DNA of 36,225 nucleotides from Gammaproteobacteria bacterium. GTDB lineage: Bacteria; Pseudomonadota; Gammaproteobacteria; Xanthomonadales; Rhodanobacteraceae. The notes under the pieces were generated by a model. The model had not been told where the DNA came from, did not search any database, and worked only from the letters and a program-made list of their open reading frames with translations. The translations under genes were made by a program, and so were the position numbers. The DNA is taken from contig SHNG01000163.1 in NCBI GenBank assembly GCA_004295005.1, positions 1-36,225 on the forward strand, in the 5' to 3' direction. Shown here piece after piece: positions 8,551-16,607 of this stretch. Numbering within the stretch: the first letter of the stretch is position 1; each line of letters begins with the position of its first letter.

Positions 8551-8935
8551 GTCGGGTTTCAACCCGACGGCTTTGGCTTTTCTGCGGCAAGTTGTCGGGC
8601 TGAAGCCCGGCCTACACCAGGCCGCGTGTCGGACTGAAGTCCGACCTACACCAGCTCGAACCGCGATTGTACAGGTAGGCGTGCGTGCGCCGTTTCAGCG
8701 TTGTCGTTGGTTTCAACCCGACGGCTTTGGATTTTCTGCGGCAACTTGTCGGGCTGAAGCCCGACCTACACCAGGCCGCGTGTCGGACTGAAATCCGACC
8801 TACACCAGCTCGAACCGCGATTGTACAGATAAGCGTGCGTGCGCCGTTTCAGCGTTGTCGTTGGTTTCAACCCGACGGCTTTGGATTTTCTGCGGCAACT
8901 TGTCGGGCTGAAGCCCGACCCACAAATACCACTTG
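8551..8935. repeat. 154-bp tandem repeat built from family 2 REPs
   Basis: A unit starting TTTCAACCCGACGGCTTTGG recurs at 8557, 8711 and 8865, exactly 154 bp apart, giving two full copies and a partial third. Each full unit carries up to three hairpins with TTCAG-type loops. One is a GTCGGGTTTCAACCCGAC type, intact only at 8551-8568. The second (GTCGGGC-TGAA-GCCCGGC) and third (GTCGGAC-TGAA-GTCCGAC) are at 8594-8614 and 8628-8649 in the first unit. The second and third are followed by CTAC, i.e. GTAG heads on the minus strand, so this is a REP family with a different stem from family 1. Conceptual reading frames through the array are artefacts of the repeat. Confidence 0.85.
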
Positions 8936-8962
8936 GCCGGCTGCCCGTTGTCGCACATCAAC

Positions 8963-9021
8963 AGCCGAGCAAGCATCAGCTCTACAACTCGATGCCCGCA
9001 GCCGAGCAAGCTCGACTCTAC
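8963..9021. repeat. Two degraded family 1 REPs (variant B)
   Basis: AGCCGAGCAAGCATCAGCTCTAC at 8963-8985 is a B copy with extra bases in the right arm. A second copy at 9000-9021 carries CTCGACTCTAC in place of CTCGGCTCTAC. These look like old insertions next to the end of the minus-strand gene. Bases 9022-9122 hold nothing else I recognise. Confidence 0.7.
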
Positions 9022-9122
9022 GGGGCAACCGCCGCGGATTCCGCAGAGCGGAATGGGATCTTCAAGGTCCCCAATCACAGCTGATGCGTTCGGCCATGCC
9101 CACTCGGGAATCAGCCAGGGCT

Positions 9123-10232
9123 TCACTCGAAGCCGTCGCTGAAGATGCGCTCGCCGAATTCGTGTGCGCCGATGTCGATGCGTCCTTCCTGCACGCGTGC
9201 AATGCCCGCGTAGTCGGAATTGCTGTAGGGCGGAAGGCCGACGAGGAAGCCGTCGTAGCCCGCATTGCGCATCGGCGAGTCCGCCTGCAGGTTGAAATCA
9301 TCATCCAGGATCGGTGATACAAAACCCGGATTGATGAAGTTGAGGTTGCCGACGCTGGATGCCGGGGTTCCCGCAAACTCGATGATGTTGTTGTACCAGA
9401 GATCTACCGCGCTGCCGCCGGTCAGATCGACATCATTACCTTCGTTCTGCGCGAAGGCGTTGTTGAGCAAGGCCGTGCGCGGGCTCAAGCCCAGCCCATC
9501 GACGATCACGCCGCCGGTGACACAGCTCGCCCCGGCCTCGTCGCTGCAGGTGTTGCCGAAAACGGTGTTGTTGCTGAACACGGCGCGCACTTCGGAACTG
9601 TCGAGGGAGAAGATGGCGATGCTGGCCGCACAGCCATTGACCTCGCACTGGTTGGCGCGAAAGATGCTGTTGCGAATGCGGATACCGGCATTTGTGCTTG
9701 CATACAGGCCCGCGCCTTCTGTCGCCTGGTTGCCGTCGAAGTACACGCGCTCGACCACGATGCTGCCGTCGAAACCATTTGAACCGTAGTTCCCGCCCAA
9801 TCTCATTCCGGCACCTTCGGCGGAGAGGGCACCACCGCGTATCGTCAGTTGTTCAATGGTGATGTCGCCTGATGTGCTGTTGGCACCAGTCACCCAGAGC
9901 ACCGCCTTGTTGCCGCCACCGTCAAGCACGGTGGCGGTCGGGCTGAGCATGCGTCGCTGGCAGGTTTCTCCCGAACCGGACCAACCACCTTGCAGGGTGA
10001 TATCGAAATCCTCCTGCGTGTCATAAGTGAACATGACTTGCACGAATGGAATGATGTAGGTGTAGGTGCCGGTCTTGATGCGGATCACGTCATCTTCGCC
10101 GTTGCCTGCGGCGACTGCCAGCGCGTCCTGTAGCTCGGTGGTTTGGTTGACACAGAATGTCGCCGCATTGCCGGTGTGGCTGACGAGCAGCATGCTGCCG
10201 AAGCCAAGCTGCAACAGGAATGAAAGTTTCAT
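9123..10232 (-). CDS. Secreted right-handed beta-helix protein (paralogue)
   Basis: A 369-residue exported protein. The signal peptide MKLSFLLQLGFGSMLLVSHT ends around GNAA, and the mature protein opens TFCVNQTTELQDALAVAAGN. It has beta-helix coils (LTIRGG, VYFDGNQ, NSIFRANQC) with disulfide-capable Cys residues, a closing RIDIGAHEFG block of choice-of-anchor-Q type, and ends exactly at ERIFSDGFE. An upstream in-frame ATG at 10400 is rejected because it overlaps the kinase gene and lacks a signal peptide. The gene starts 85 bases after the kinase stop on the same strand, so it could be read from the sigma/kinase promoter or from its own box at 10288-10303. It is paralogous to the protein at 4494-5576. 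Confidence 0.87.
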   Translation of the reverse strand: MKLSFLLQLGFGSMLLVSHTGNAATFCVNQTTELQDALAVAAGNGEDDVIRIKTGTYTYIIPFVQVMFTYDTQEDFDITLQGGWSGSGETCQRRMLSPTATVLDGGGNKAVLWVTGANSTSGDITIEQLTIRGGALSAEGAGMRLGGNYGSNGFDGSIVVERVYFDGNQATEGAGLYASTNAGIRIRNSIFRANQCEVNGCAASIAIFSLDSSEVRAVFSNNTVFGNTCSDEAGASCVTGGVIVDGLGLSPRTALLNNAFAQNEGNDVDLTGGSAVDLWYNNIIEFAGTPASSVGNLNFINPGFVSPILDDDFNLQADSPMRNAGYDGFLVGLPPYSNSDYAGIARVQEGRIDIGAHEFGERIFSDGFE

Positions 10233-10287
10233 GGCCGCGAACCCGAAGCGAGGCAAGATGCCGTCCCTTGCTTCAACGCCGCCGCGT

Positions 10288-10303
10288 GGCGAAATCCAAC
10301 AAT
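10288..10303 (-). promoter_or_regulatory. Conserved upstream box TTGTTGGATTTCGCC
   Basis: This is the second copy of the box described upstream of the 8300 start. It lies between the kinase stop codon (10318-10320) and the beta-helix start at 10232. Its position just after a gene end fits an internal promoter or operator. There is no experimental support; the match is by eye. Confidence 0.4.
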
Positions 10304-10317
10304 CGCCCGGCGTGGTT

Positions 10318-12780
10318 TCAGTTGGACCTTGCCTTGTCCAGCAGTTCGCGTGCAGTGCGCGTGCGTTGGTGGTCGGCGCCGAGGTTGCGCACGCGTGCAT
10401 CCAGCAACGACTGCAGCAGGCTCAACGCCTCATCGCGACGGCCGAGCGCAAGCAGTGCTCGGGCCAGGTACTCCTGGGAAATCAGGGTATAAGGCGCTTC
10501 TGCGCCCATCATCCGGGTCTTGAGTTCGAGCGTGCGACGGTGCATCGGTAGCGCTTCCGCCGCATGGCCGAGGTGAGTCAGCGCCAATCCAATGGCGTCC
10601 TCGGTCTCCAGCGTGAAAGGATGATCGGCACCGGTGGCTTCGACCATGCGCGGATGCAGTGCACGTCCAGCGGCAAGCGCGTCGGCATAACGGCCGAGGA
10701 CATTCATGATTTCGACGCGATTGAATGTGTCGATCAGTGTGTTCGGGTGATTTGGCCCGAACTTGCGTTCCAGCAACGGGATGTTGTCTTCCAGAATGGC
10801 CAGCGACTCGAGATCGCGGCCGGATTCGTGAAGCGTCACCGCCAAAGCCGAACGCGTCGTCAGCGTGGATCGAGCGTCGGCTCCATCCAGTTTCGTCGCC
10901 AGCTCGAGCATGTCCCGCTGCAAGGCCTCGGCTTCGGCGTATTTGCCTTGGTCGCGCAGACTGATCGACAGGTTCACGTTCATGGCCAGCGTGCCCAGCG
11001 TGCGGTCTCCGTAGGCTTCCTTTGCCATGGCGGCGGCCTCCCTGTAAACCGTCTCCGCCTCCGCGAACCGACCCAACTGATTCAAGGAATTCGCCAGTTC
11101 GTTGCGGATCCAGATCGAGTACACGAAACTGGACCTACCCAAGCCGTCGGACTCCGCGAGTGTGCTGCGCAATATGCGCTCGCCATCGACGAGCTGTCCC
11201 TGCTTGTTGAAAAGCTGGCCAAGACTCCAGCCGGCCTCGATGCGGGTGTGCGCGTCGAGTCCTGGCGTAGCCAGCACCGCGGGCGTCAGAACCTTGCCCG
11301 CCTCTTCTGTTCGACCCGCATACAGCAGCGCATCGGCGCGTCCAATCGCAATTTCGGCTTGGGCAACTGCATCGCCGCTCCAACGCGGGTCGGCAGTCAG
11401 CTCGGCGAGTATGGCGTCGGCTGCTCCCCACTGTTCGAGCATGCTGCGCGCTTCGGCCAGCTTCAGTTTGATCCGTCGCATCAGGGCCGGATCAGTGGTC
11501 GGGTCCGACTCGGCCAGTTGCAAGGCCTGCGTGAGCGCATCGTCGGCGGCGCGCGGCCGGCCCAGTGCACGGTTCGAGCTGCCGATCGCGTGCAACAAGT
11601 TGATCCGCACCGGCGTGGCAAGGTCACTGGCTCCCGTCACCCGACGCGTGGCCACATCGAGCAACTCCACCACCTTTACTTCGCGCCCCCATTGATCGGG
11701 CGACGGTGCTTCCAGCAGATCGGTCAGGAATCGATTGGTGGCCAAAGTCTGATCGCGCGCGGTGACGGCCTCGGCGCGCAATGACTCGGCACGCTGATAA
11801 CCGAACACCGACACCAGGGCGACCGCGGCAAGTCCTGCGATGATCGCAACCAGAGCGAATTGCCGCGCGTGACGTCGTGGTGCGTCAGCGATGCCGGCCA
11901 GTTCAACCGCGGTGGCTGCCGCGCTCGGACGTGCAGCCGGATCAGCATCGAGCAGCCGCGCAATCAATTTGCGCAGCCTGCGCGGAGCGGGCACGGCCAA
12001 CGCGGTTGCAGGATCCGGATAGCGATGCGTGGCCAGCAGATGGGCAAGCACGCCATAGGCATACAGATCCACCGCCAGCGTGGCATCCCTGCCCGCCAGG
12101 ATTTCCGGCGCCAGGTAACGCGGTGTTCCCGCGCCCATGCGGCTGCCTTCACTGCTGGACTCGAAGCCGGCGCCGAAGTCCATCAGGATCACACGGCCCT
12201 GGCCGTCGAGCATGACATTGCTGGCCTTCACATCACCATGCACCAGGCCTGCCTTGTGCACGGCAGCCAAGGCCTCGGCCAGCTCACGCAGCACGCGCAA
12301 CAGTTCCTCGCCGCGCAGGGGGCCCGTCCTGTCCAGGCGCTCAGTAAGGGTTTCGCCATCGATCCAGTCCGTCCACAAGCCGGCGCGGCCATCGTGGTAA
12401 CTGGCACCGTGCACGGCAAGCACGTTGGGATGGCGAACGCGCGCCAGGCGACGCGCCTCGGCCACGAAATCCGCACCGCTGGGCAACATCGCCGCGCCGT
12501 CGGTATGGCGCAGCTTGAGCGCGACCGTGCGGTCCAGGGTGGGATCATAGGCGCGGTAAACGGCACCGAATCCGCCCTGACCGGCGAGCTGCAACTGTTG
12601 CAGATGTCCCCAACGCGATCCGCTGGTGCCGGGACCTTGCATGGCCTGGGCCAGCGACTGCAACTTGGCCAGGCGTCGGGCAAGTTCCGGATCACCCTGG
12701 CCCAGACCGGTCAGGTCCACGGACTCGCCATCGGCAATGCGCCGCGCGATCTCAAGCTCCGCTTCGTTTTCCGGGTTCAT
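10318..12780 (-). CDS. Serine/threonine protein kinase with C-terminal TPR-like region
   Basis: An 820-residue Hanks-type kinase. A short N-terminal helical segment (1-55) precedes the kinase domain. Glycine loop GQGGFGAV is at 67-74, ATP-binding Lys89 in VALK, catalytic Asp183 in HGDVKASN (HGD in place of the usual HRD, so a non-RD kinase), DFG at 201-203 and an APE block in YLAPEI. One membrane segment (FALVAIIAGLAAVALVSVF, about 312-332) links to a long TPR-like array (about 345-815) with repeated ALxxxxGR/AEA patterns, predicted periplasmic. Its ATG overlaps the stop of the sigma-factor gene (ATGA), which implies coupled translation. In comparable ECF/kinase pairs the kinase controls the sigma factor; here that is inference. 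Confidence 0.92.
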   Translation of the reverse strand: MNPENEAELEIARRIADGESVDLTGLGQGDPELARRLAKLQSLAQAMQGPGTSGSRWGHLQQLQLAGQGGFGAVYRAYDPTLDRTVALKLRHTDGAAMLPSGADFVAEARRLARVRHPNVLAVHGASYHDGRAGLWTDWIDGETLTERLDRTGPLRGEELLRVLRELAEALAAVHKAGLVHGDVKASNVMLDGQGRVILMDFGAGFESSSEGSRMGAGTPRYLAPEILAGRDATLAVDLYAYGVLAHLLATHRYPDPATALAVPAPRRLRKLIARLLDADPAARPSAAATAVELAGIADAPRRHARQFALVAIIAGLAAVALVSVFGYQRAESLRAEAVTARDQTLATNRFLTDLLEAPSPDQWGREVKVVELLDVATRRVTGASDLATPVRINLLHAIGSSNRALGRPRAADDALTQALQLAESDPTTDPALMRRIKLKLAEARSMLEQWGAADAILAELTADPRWSGDAVAQAEIAIGRADALLYAGRTEEAGKVLTPAVLATPGLDAHTRIEAGWSLGQLFNKQGQLVDGERILRSTLAESDGLGRSSFVYSIWIRNELANSLNQLGRFAEAETVYREAAAMAKEAYGDRTLGTLAMNVNLSISLRDQGKYAEAEALQRDMLELATKLDGADARSTLTTRSALAVTLHESGRDLESLAILEDNIPLLERKFGPNHPNTLIDTFNRVEIMNVLGRYADALAAGRALHPRMVEATGADHPFTLETEDAIGLALTHLGHAAEALPMHRRTLELKTRMMGAEAPYTLISQEYLARALLALGRRDEALSLLQSLLDARVRNLGADHQRTRTARELLDKARSN

Positions 12781-13358
12781 TCCAGATGCCGGGCAAGATC
12801 AACCAGGGCGCGCGACACCATCATGCTGGCCGCGGCTTCGCTGGGTCGGTTCATGGCAGAGGCAATCTCCGCGTAGCTCATGCCGAATTCGAGGCGCAGC
12901 AATACCGCTTCACGCTTGAGTTCGGGCAGTTTGGCCAATGCGTTCTCGTAGTCCAGCCATTGACTGGAATCCAGGCGCGGCACGGGCGCTTCCGCGCCAA
13001 GCAACTCGGAGTCTTCCGGCAGGGATTCGACCACGCCCGCGCGCCCGACCCGGCGGATTTCGCCGCGTATGGCGTTGAGCAGCGTGGTGCGTAGATAAGC
13101 GAGCAAGGCACCCTCATGGCGGGATTCGAACTGGTCGAGATTCTTCAATGCCGAAAGGAGGGTGATTTGAACAAGATCATTGGTGTCGTTGAGATCACGC
13201 GCCCGCATCGGCAGTCGACCGTGCGCCCAGCGCCTGAGCATCGGCAGGTAGCGCGCCACCAGGCGTTCGCGCGCCGAGTCATCCCCCTGGCGCAGCAGGG
13301 AAAGCAAGGTGGCCGTGGACTCGGCGGCTGGGACGTTCACCTCCGGATGGTAAGCCAA
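12777..13358 (-). CDS. ECF-type RNA polymerase sigma factor
   Basis: A 193-residue sigma-70 family protein. Region 2 runs roughly 20-95 (ARERLVARYLPMLRRWAHG, then DLVQITLLSALKNLDQFE, a DLVQxT-type core-binding motif). Region 4 is roughly 135-190 (LPELKREAVLLRLEFGMSYAEIASAMNRPSEAAASMMVSRAL), a clear helix-turn-helix for -35 recognition. No anti-sigma gene is adjacent. The coupled kinase gene suggests phosphorylation-linked control of the kind known for STPK-associated ECF groups (inference). The start is uncertain: the open frame begins with TTG at 13358, and a GTG at 13337 has GGAG immediately before it at poor spacing. It is divergent from the gamma-glutamyltransferase gene with a 103-base gap. 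Confidence 0.88.
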   Translation of the reverse strand: MAYHPEVNVPAAESTATLLSLLRQGDDSARERLVARYLPMLRRWAHGRLPMRARDLNDTNDLVQITLLSALKNLDQFESRHEGALLAYLRTTLLNAIRGEIRRVGRAGVVESLPEDSELLGAEAPVPRLDSSQWLDYENALAKLPELKREAVLLRLEFGMSYAEIASAMNRPSEAAASMMVSRALVDLARHLE

Positions 13359-13461
13359 TCGCCAATTTCGCGCCGGCCTTTATCACCCATCGGCATCAGG
13401 AGGTGGTTGTCATTCCGTTGCATCTCGTCAACCATGCGATTCCGGGTCGAGGAGCAAACCC

Positions 13462-15363
13462 ATGTCGCGCACATTCGCGGGCATCGCTCGCAGTATCGGC
13501 CGGCTCACGCTGGGGCCGGCATTGGCCCTGACGGCCGCTACCGCGTTGGCCCAGCACACGGTCAAGCCCGTGTTGCATGGCGATCACTGGATGGCGATCA
13601 CCGGCAAGCCGCTGGCGGCCACCGCTGGTGCGCTCACCTTTGCCCGTGGTGGCAATGCGGTGGATGCGGCCTGCGCCATGCTTGCCGCCACATCGACCAT
13701 GTGGGACACGCTCGGCTGGGGCGGTGAAACCCAGGCCCTGATCTACAACCCGCACACCGGCAAGGTGCAGGGCATCAATGCGCTGGGCGTCGCGCCCACG
13801 GGTGCCACGGTCGAATTCTTCCGCAAACAGGGCATGGTCTATCCGCCCGAGTACGGCCCGCTGGCAGCGGTGACGCCGGGCACACCGGGCGGACTCATGG
13901 TCATGTTGTCCGAATACGGCAGCATGAGCTTGGCCCAGGTATTGGCGCCGGCCATGCAGATGGCCAAGGGTTATCCGATCGAGAAATCACAGGCCGACAA
14001 CATGGAGTCGCGCCGCGACCTGCTGGCCAAATGGCCGGGTTCGCGCAAGGTGTTTCTGCCGCATCTGGATGAAAAGAACCCGACCCAACGTGCGGCACCC
14101 GTAGCGGGCGAGGTTTTCCGCCAGCCGGACCTGCTCGCCACCTTGCAGAAGCTGGTGGATGCCGAAGCCCAGGCTCTCGCCGCCGGCAAGAACCGCAAGC
14201 AGGCCATACAAGCGGCCTACGACCGCTTCTATCGCGGCGATATCGCCAGTCAGATCGTCGCGGGCAGCAAGGCGCAGGGTGGATTGATCACGCACGAGGA
14301 TCTGAATCGCTGGCAGGTGCATATCGAGGAGCCGGTCAGCACCTCGTACAAGGGCATCGAGGTCTACAAGCTGACCACCTGGGTGCAGGGCCCGGTGATG
14401 CTGCAGGCGCTCAACCTGCTGGAGCCGATGAATCTCAAGGACATGGGCTACAACTCCAGTCGCTACATCCACACCCTGTATCAGGTGATGAACCTCGCCT
14501 TTGCCGACCGTGATTTTTATTACGGCGATCCCTATGTGCCACCGGTCGAGCCGATTGCCGGATTGCTGTCGAAAAAATACGCCGATCAGCGCCGCGCCCT
14601 GATCAACTATCAGCACAACGATGCCAGCATCAAGCCCGGCGATCCGTATCCGTTCCAGGGCGACAAGAATCCCTATGCCAAGCTGCTGAAAAACTGGCAA
14701 GCCAATCCACCCAAGGCCAAGGCCGAAGGTGCGGAAGGTTTCCAGCAAGCCAATTTGATGAGTGCCGACGAAGCGTTCATCGCGGGCACCACCTCGATCC
14801 AGGCTGCCGATACCGAAGGTTGGGTCGTGTCGGTGACGCCCAGTGGTGGCTGGATTCCCGCCTTCATTCCCGAGGGCACCGGCATTGGCCTCAGCCAGCG
14901 CATGCAGAGCTTCGTGCTCGATGAAGCCATCAATCCATTCAACGTGGTGCATCCCGGCCAGCGACCGCGCGCCACGCTTACCCCGAGTCTTGCCATGAAG
15001 GACGGCAAGCCGCTGATGGCCTTCTCGGTGCAGGGTGGCGATACCCAGGATCAGAACCTGTTGCAGTTTTTCCTCAACATGGTCGAGTTCAAGATGAACG
15101 TGCAGCAGGCCGTGGAAGCCCACAACATCCTGAGCTACCAGATGCAAAGCTCGTTCGGTGCGCACCAGTCACAGCCCGGGCGACTCGAACTCACCCGTCG
15201 CGTATCGGAATGGGATCGCGCCGAGCTCGAGCGCATGGGCTACAAGGTTGAGACCGTCGAACGCACCTACAGCCCGGTCACCGCCATCTGGCTCGATCAA
15301 GCCAACGGCACGCTATGGGGCGGCGCCAGTGAACAGGGCGACGACTACGGCATAGCCTGGTAG
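13462..15363 (+). CDS. ggt: Exported gamma-glutamyltransferase family protein
   Basis: A 633-residue protein with a signal peptide (GPALALTAATALAQ), so periplasmic. It belongs to the N-terminal-nucleophile gamma-glutamyltransferase family, which autocleaves and then transfers or hydrolyses gamma-glutamyl groups from glutathione-like substrates. Family features are the ARGGNAVDAACAM block, AAVTPGTPGG, GGLITHEDLNRWQV and the GTTSIQAADTEGW processing site. The latter places the probable nucleophile at Thr443 (codon 14788-14790), followed by an RPRATLTPSLAMKDGKP block. The canonical residue after TT is usually His; here it is Ser, so substrate preference may differ. The ATG at 13462 has GAGGAG seven bases upstream. 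The gene converges on the next one with only 11 bases between stops. Confidence 0.9.
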   Translation: MSRTFAGIARSIGRLTLGPALALTAATALAQHTVKPVLHGDHWMAITGKPLAATAGALTFARGGNAVDAACAMLAATSTMWDTLGWGGETQALIYNPHTGKVQGINALGVAPTGATVEFFRKQGMVYPPEYGPLAAVTPGTPGGLMVMLSEYGSMSLAQVLAPAMQMAKGYPIEKSQADNMESRRDLLAKWPGSRKVFLPHLDEKNPTQRAAPVAGEVFRQPDLLATLQKLVDAEAQALAAGKNRKQAIQAAYDRFYRGDIASQIVAGSKAQGGLITHEDLNRWQVHIEEPVSTSYKGIEVYKLTTWVQGPVMLQALNLLEPMNLKDMGYNSSRYIHTLYQVMNLAFADRDFYYGDPYVPPVEPIAGLLSKKYADQRRALINYQHNDASIKPGDPYPFQGDKNPYAKLLKNWQANPPKAKAEGAEGFQQANLMSADEAFIAGTTSIQAADTEGWVVSVTPSGGWIPAFIPEGTGIGLSQRMQSFVLDEAINPFNVVHPGQRPRATLTPSLAMKDGKPLMAFSVQGGDTQDQNLLQFFLNMVEFKMNVQQAVEAHNILSYQMQSSFGAHQSQPGRLELTRRVSEWDRAELERMGYKVETVERTYSPVTAIWLDQANGTLWGGASEQGDDYGIAW

Positions 15364-15374
15364 GTGCCACGCGA

Positions 15375-15974
15375 TCAGCTTTCCCGGCAATCCAGTTCAT
15401 GATGGATCAGGGTCACGCATTGTGAGGCAAACAGCATGCGCGGCCCCAGGCTGATTTTCTCCGCACCCAGCCGTTCCAGACTGTTGAAAGACTTTTTCGG
15501 CATCGGCAAGTGATCGGTCAGAAGAAAACAGGGCTTGCCGGAAAACACCTGCTCGCGGATGGAGACGCCCTTGCGATCCATCATGTACAAGGCGTGATCG
15601 ACGGCCAGCTCCTGCACCAGTTTCTCGAAACTGATGGTGCGCACGCTGATGCCGGATTCAACCACGCGCGATTCTTCCTTGCCCATGCCGATGGAGACAT
15701 CCAGCGCATGGGCGATCCTCGCCAGCAGTGCCTGTTCGTGAAATCCACCGATGTCACGCAGCTCGTTGGAATCAAAACGAATGGTGCGTGAATAGTCGCG
15801 GGTCGCCTCCAGCACCAGATAAACCACCACGTCGCTGCGGTGTGATTGCGCCACGAACAGCGCATTCATCAGGGTGTGGGCAAGGATCTCGCTGTGTACG
15901 TCCTGACCGACACCGGCCAGCAATGCCGCGCTCTCGGTCGGCGCCGCGCGAGCCCGCAGTACGAAAGCACGCAT
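15375..15974 (-). CDS. TrmY-like (COG1901/DUF358) RNA methyltransferase
   Basis: A 199-residue protein starting MRAFVLRARAAPTES and ending LGPRMLFASQCVTLIHHELD, both hallmarks of the SPOUT-class TrmY family (formerly UPF0217). In archaea TrmY makes N1-methylpseudouridine at tRNA position 54. Conserved features here are IRFDSNELRDIGGFHEQALL, LVQELAVDHALYMMDRKG and the C-terminal knot segment with Cys. The ATG at 15974 is chosen because AGGA precedes it at good spacing; an adjacent ATG at 15977 is possible, and the longer frame to 16064 lacks support. Bacterial tRNAs normally carry ribothymidine at position 54, so the bacterial substrate is unclear. It is cytoplasmic and monocistronic. Confidence 0.85.
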   Translation of the reverse strand: MRAFVLRARAAPTESAALLAGVGQDVHSEILAHTLMNALFVAQSHRSDVVVYLVLEATRDYSRTIRFDSNELRDIGGFHEQALLARIAHALDVSIGMGKEESRVVESGISVRTISFEKLVQELAVDHALYMMDRKGVSIREQVFSGKPCFLLTDHLPMPKKSFNSLERLGAEKISLGPRMLFASQCVTLIHHELDCRES

Positions 15975-15977
15975 CAT

Positions 15978-16101
15978 TATTCCTGGCCAGTCCGCCACAA
16001 CTGCCGGCAACCATAGCAGCACGCATGAGGTGTTGGAGCCAAGGAACGACCAAGCGTACATCAATGGCGCGCGCGGTCATGCCTGGCCAGCAGGCTGAGC
16101 A
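15978..16101. other. Intergenic region upstream of the TrmY-like gene
   Basis: No coding sequence supported. This should contain the promoter for the minus-strand TrmY-like gene. I find no convincing -10/-35 pair. The right end runs into the repeat block starting with CCACCCTCACCCC. Confidence 0.5.
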
Positions 16102-16498
16102 ACCACCCTCACCCCGGCCCTCTCCCGCCCGCGGGAGAGGGAAAAAAGCCGTTTGCGCGCTGTATTTGTATCACCACTCCCGTCCGCGGGATTGGGAGAA
16201 CAGCGGCTTGCGCTGCGTTTTGGATCACCTCTCCCGTCCGCGAGATTGGGAGAATAGCGGGTTGCGCTGCGTTTTGAATCACCACTCCCGTTCGCGGGAG
16301 AGGGAGAACAGTGGCGTGGGCGCTGTGTTTTGAATCACCTCTCGCATCCGCGGAAGTGGCAGAACAGCGGCTTGCGCTGCGTTTTGAATCACCACTCCCG
16401 TCCGCGTGGGAGGGAGAACAGTGGCGTGGGTGCTGTGTTTTGAATCACCTCTCCCGCTGGCGGGAGAGGTCGCGCCAACGGCGCGGGTGAGGGTGGGA
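16102..16498. repeat. CCCTCTCCC element with 110-bp higher-order repeat inside
   Basis: The ends are inverted: ACCACCCTCACCC at the left and GGGTGAGGGTGGG at the right, each next to a CCCTCTCCC...GGGAGAGGG palindrome. Between them, a subunit starting (C/T)GCTGxGTTTTGxATCACC recurs at 16158, 16211, 16265, 16321, 16375 and 16431, with spacings 53, 54, 56, 54 and 56. Alternate subunits match better than neighbours (GAGAACAGTGGCGTGGG versus AGAACAGCGGCTTG), so the true period is about 110 bp. Each subunit carries an ACTCCCG...CGGGAG-like stem. It looks like an element that expanded internally. Bases 16499-16607 hold no gene I can support. Confidence 0.8.
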
Positions 16499-16607
16499 CT
16501 GTGGCTTGCTCGAAGGCGTGCGCTTGCGTGCGGTACTGCCCTGACCCACCGCCGGCCGCGGGGGAGGGAGTTCAGACACACCAACATTTCCCGGTCAGAA
16601 GAATTTG

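Noticed and set aside
8551..8935. Possible CRISPR array
   Set aside because: The repeated unit is 154 bp throughout with no short constant repeats separated by unique spacers, and no cas genes are present.
8513..9317. Plus-strand frames with internally repeated protein sequence
   Set aside because: The apparent protein repeats are translations of the 154-bp REP tandem array.
10564..11784. 406-codon plus-strand open frame opposite the kinase TPR region
   Set aside because: Arg/Gln/Gly-rich shadow of an alanine/leucine-rich TPR-like region; no motif.
12777..13358. Anti-sigma factor gene next to the sigma factor
   Set aside because: No small membrane or zinc-binding anti-sigma frame is adjacent; the coupled gene is the kinase.
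13987..15165. 392-codon minus-strand open frame opposite ggt
   Set aside because: The ggt frame carries the full family pattern and an N-terminal signal; the opposite frame shows none.
16158..16450. Possible CRISPR array from about 55-bp periodicity
   Set aside because: The supposed spacers are themselves repeated and palindromic; spacing alternates 54/56; no cas genes.
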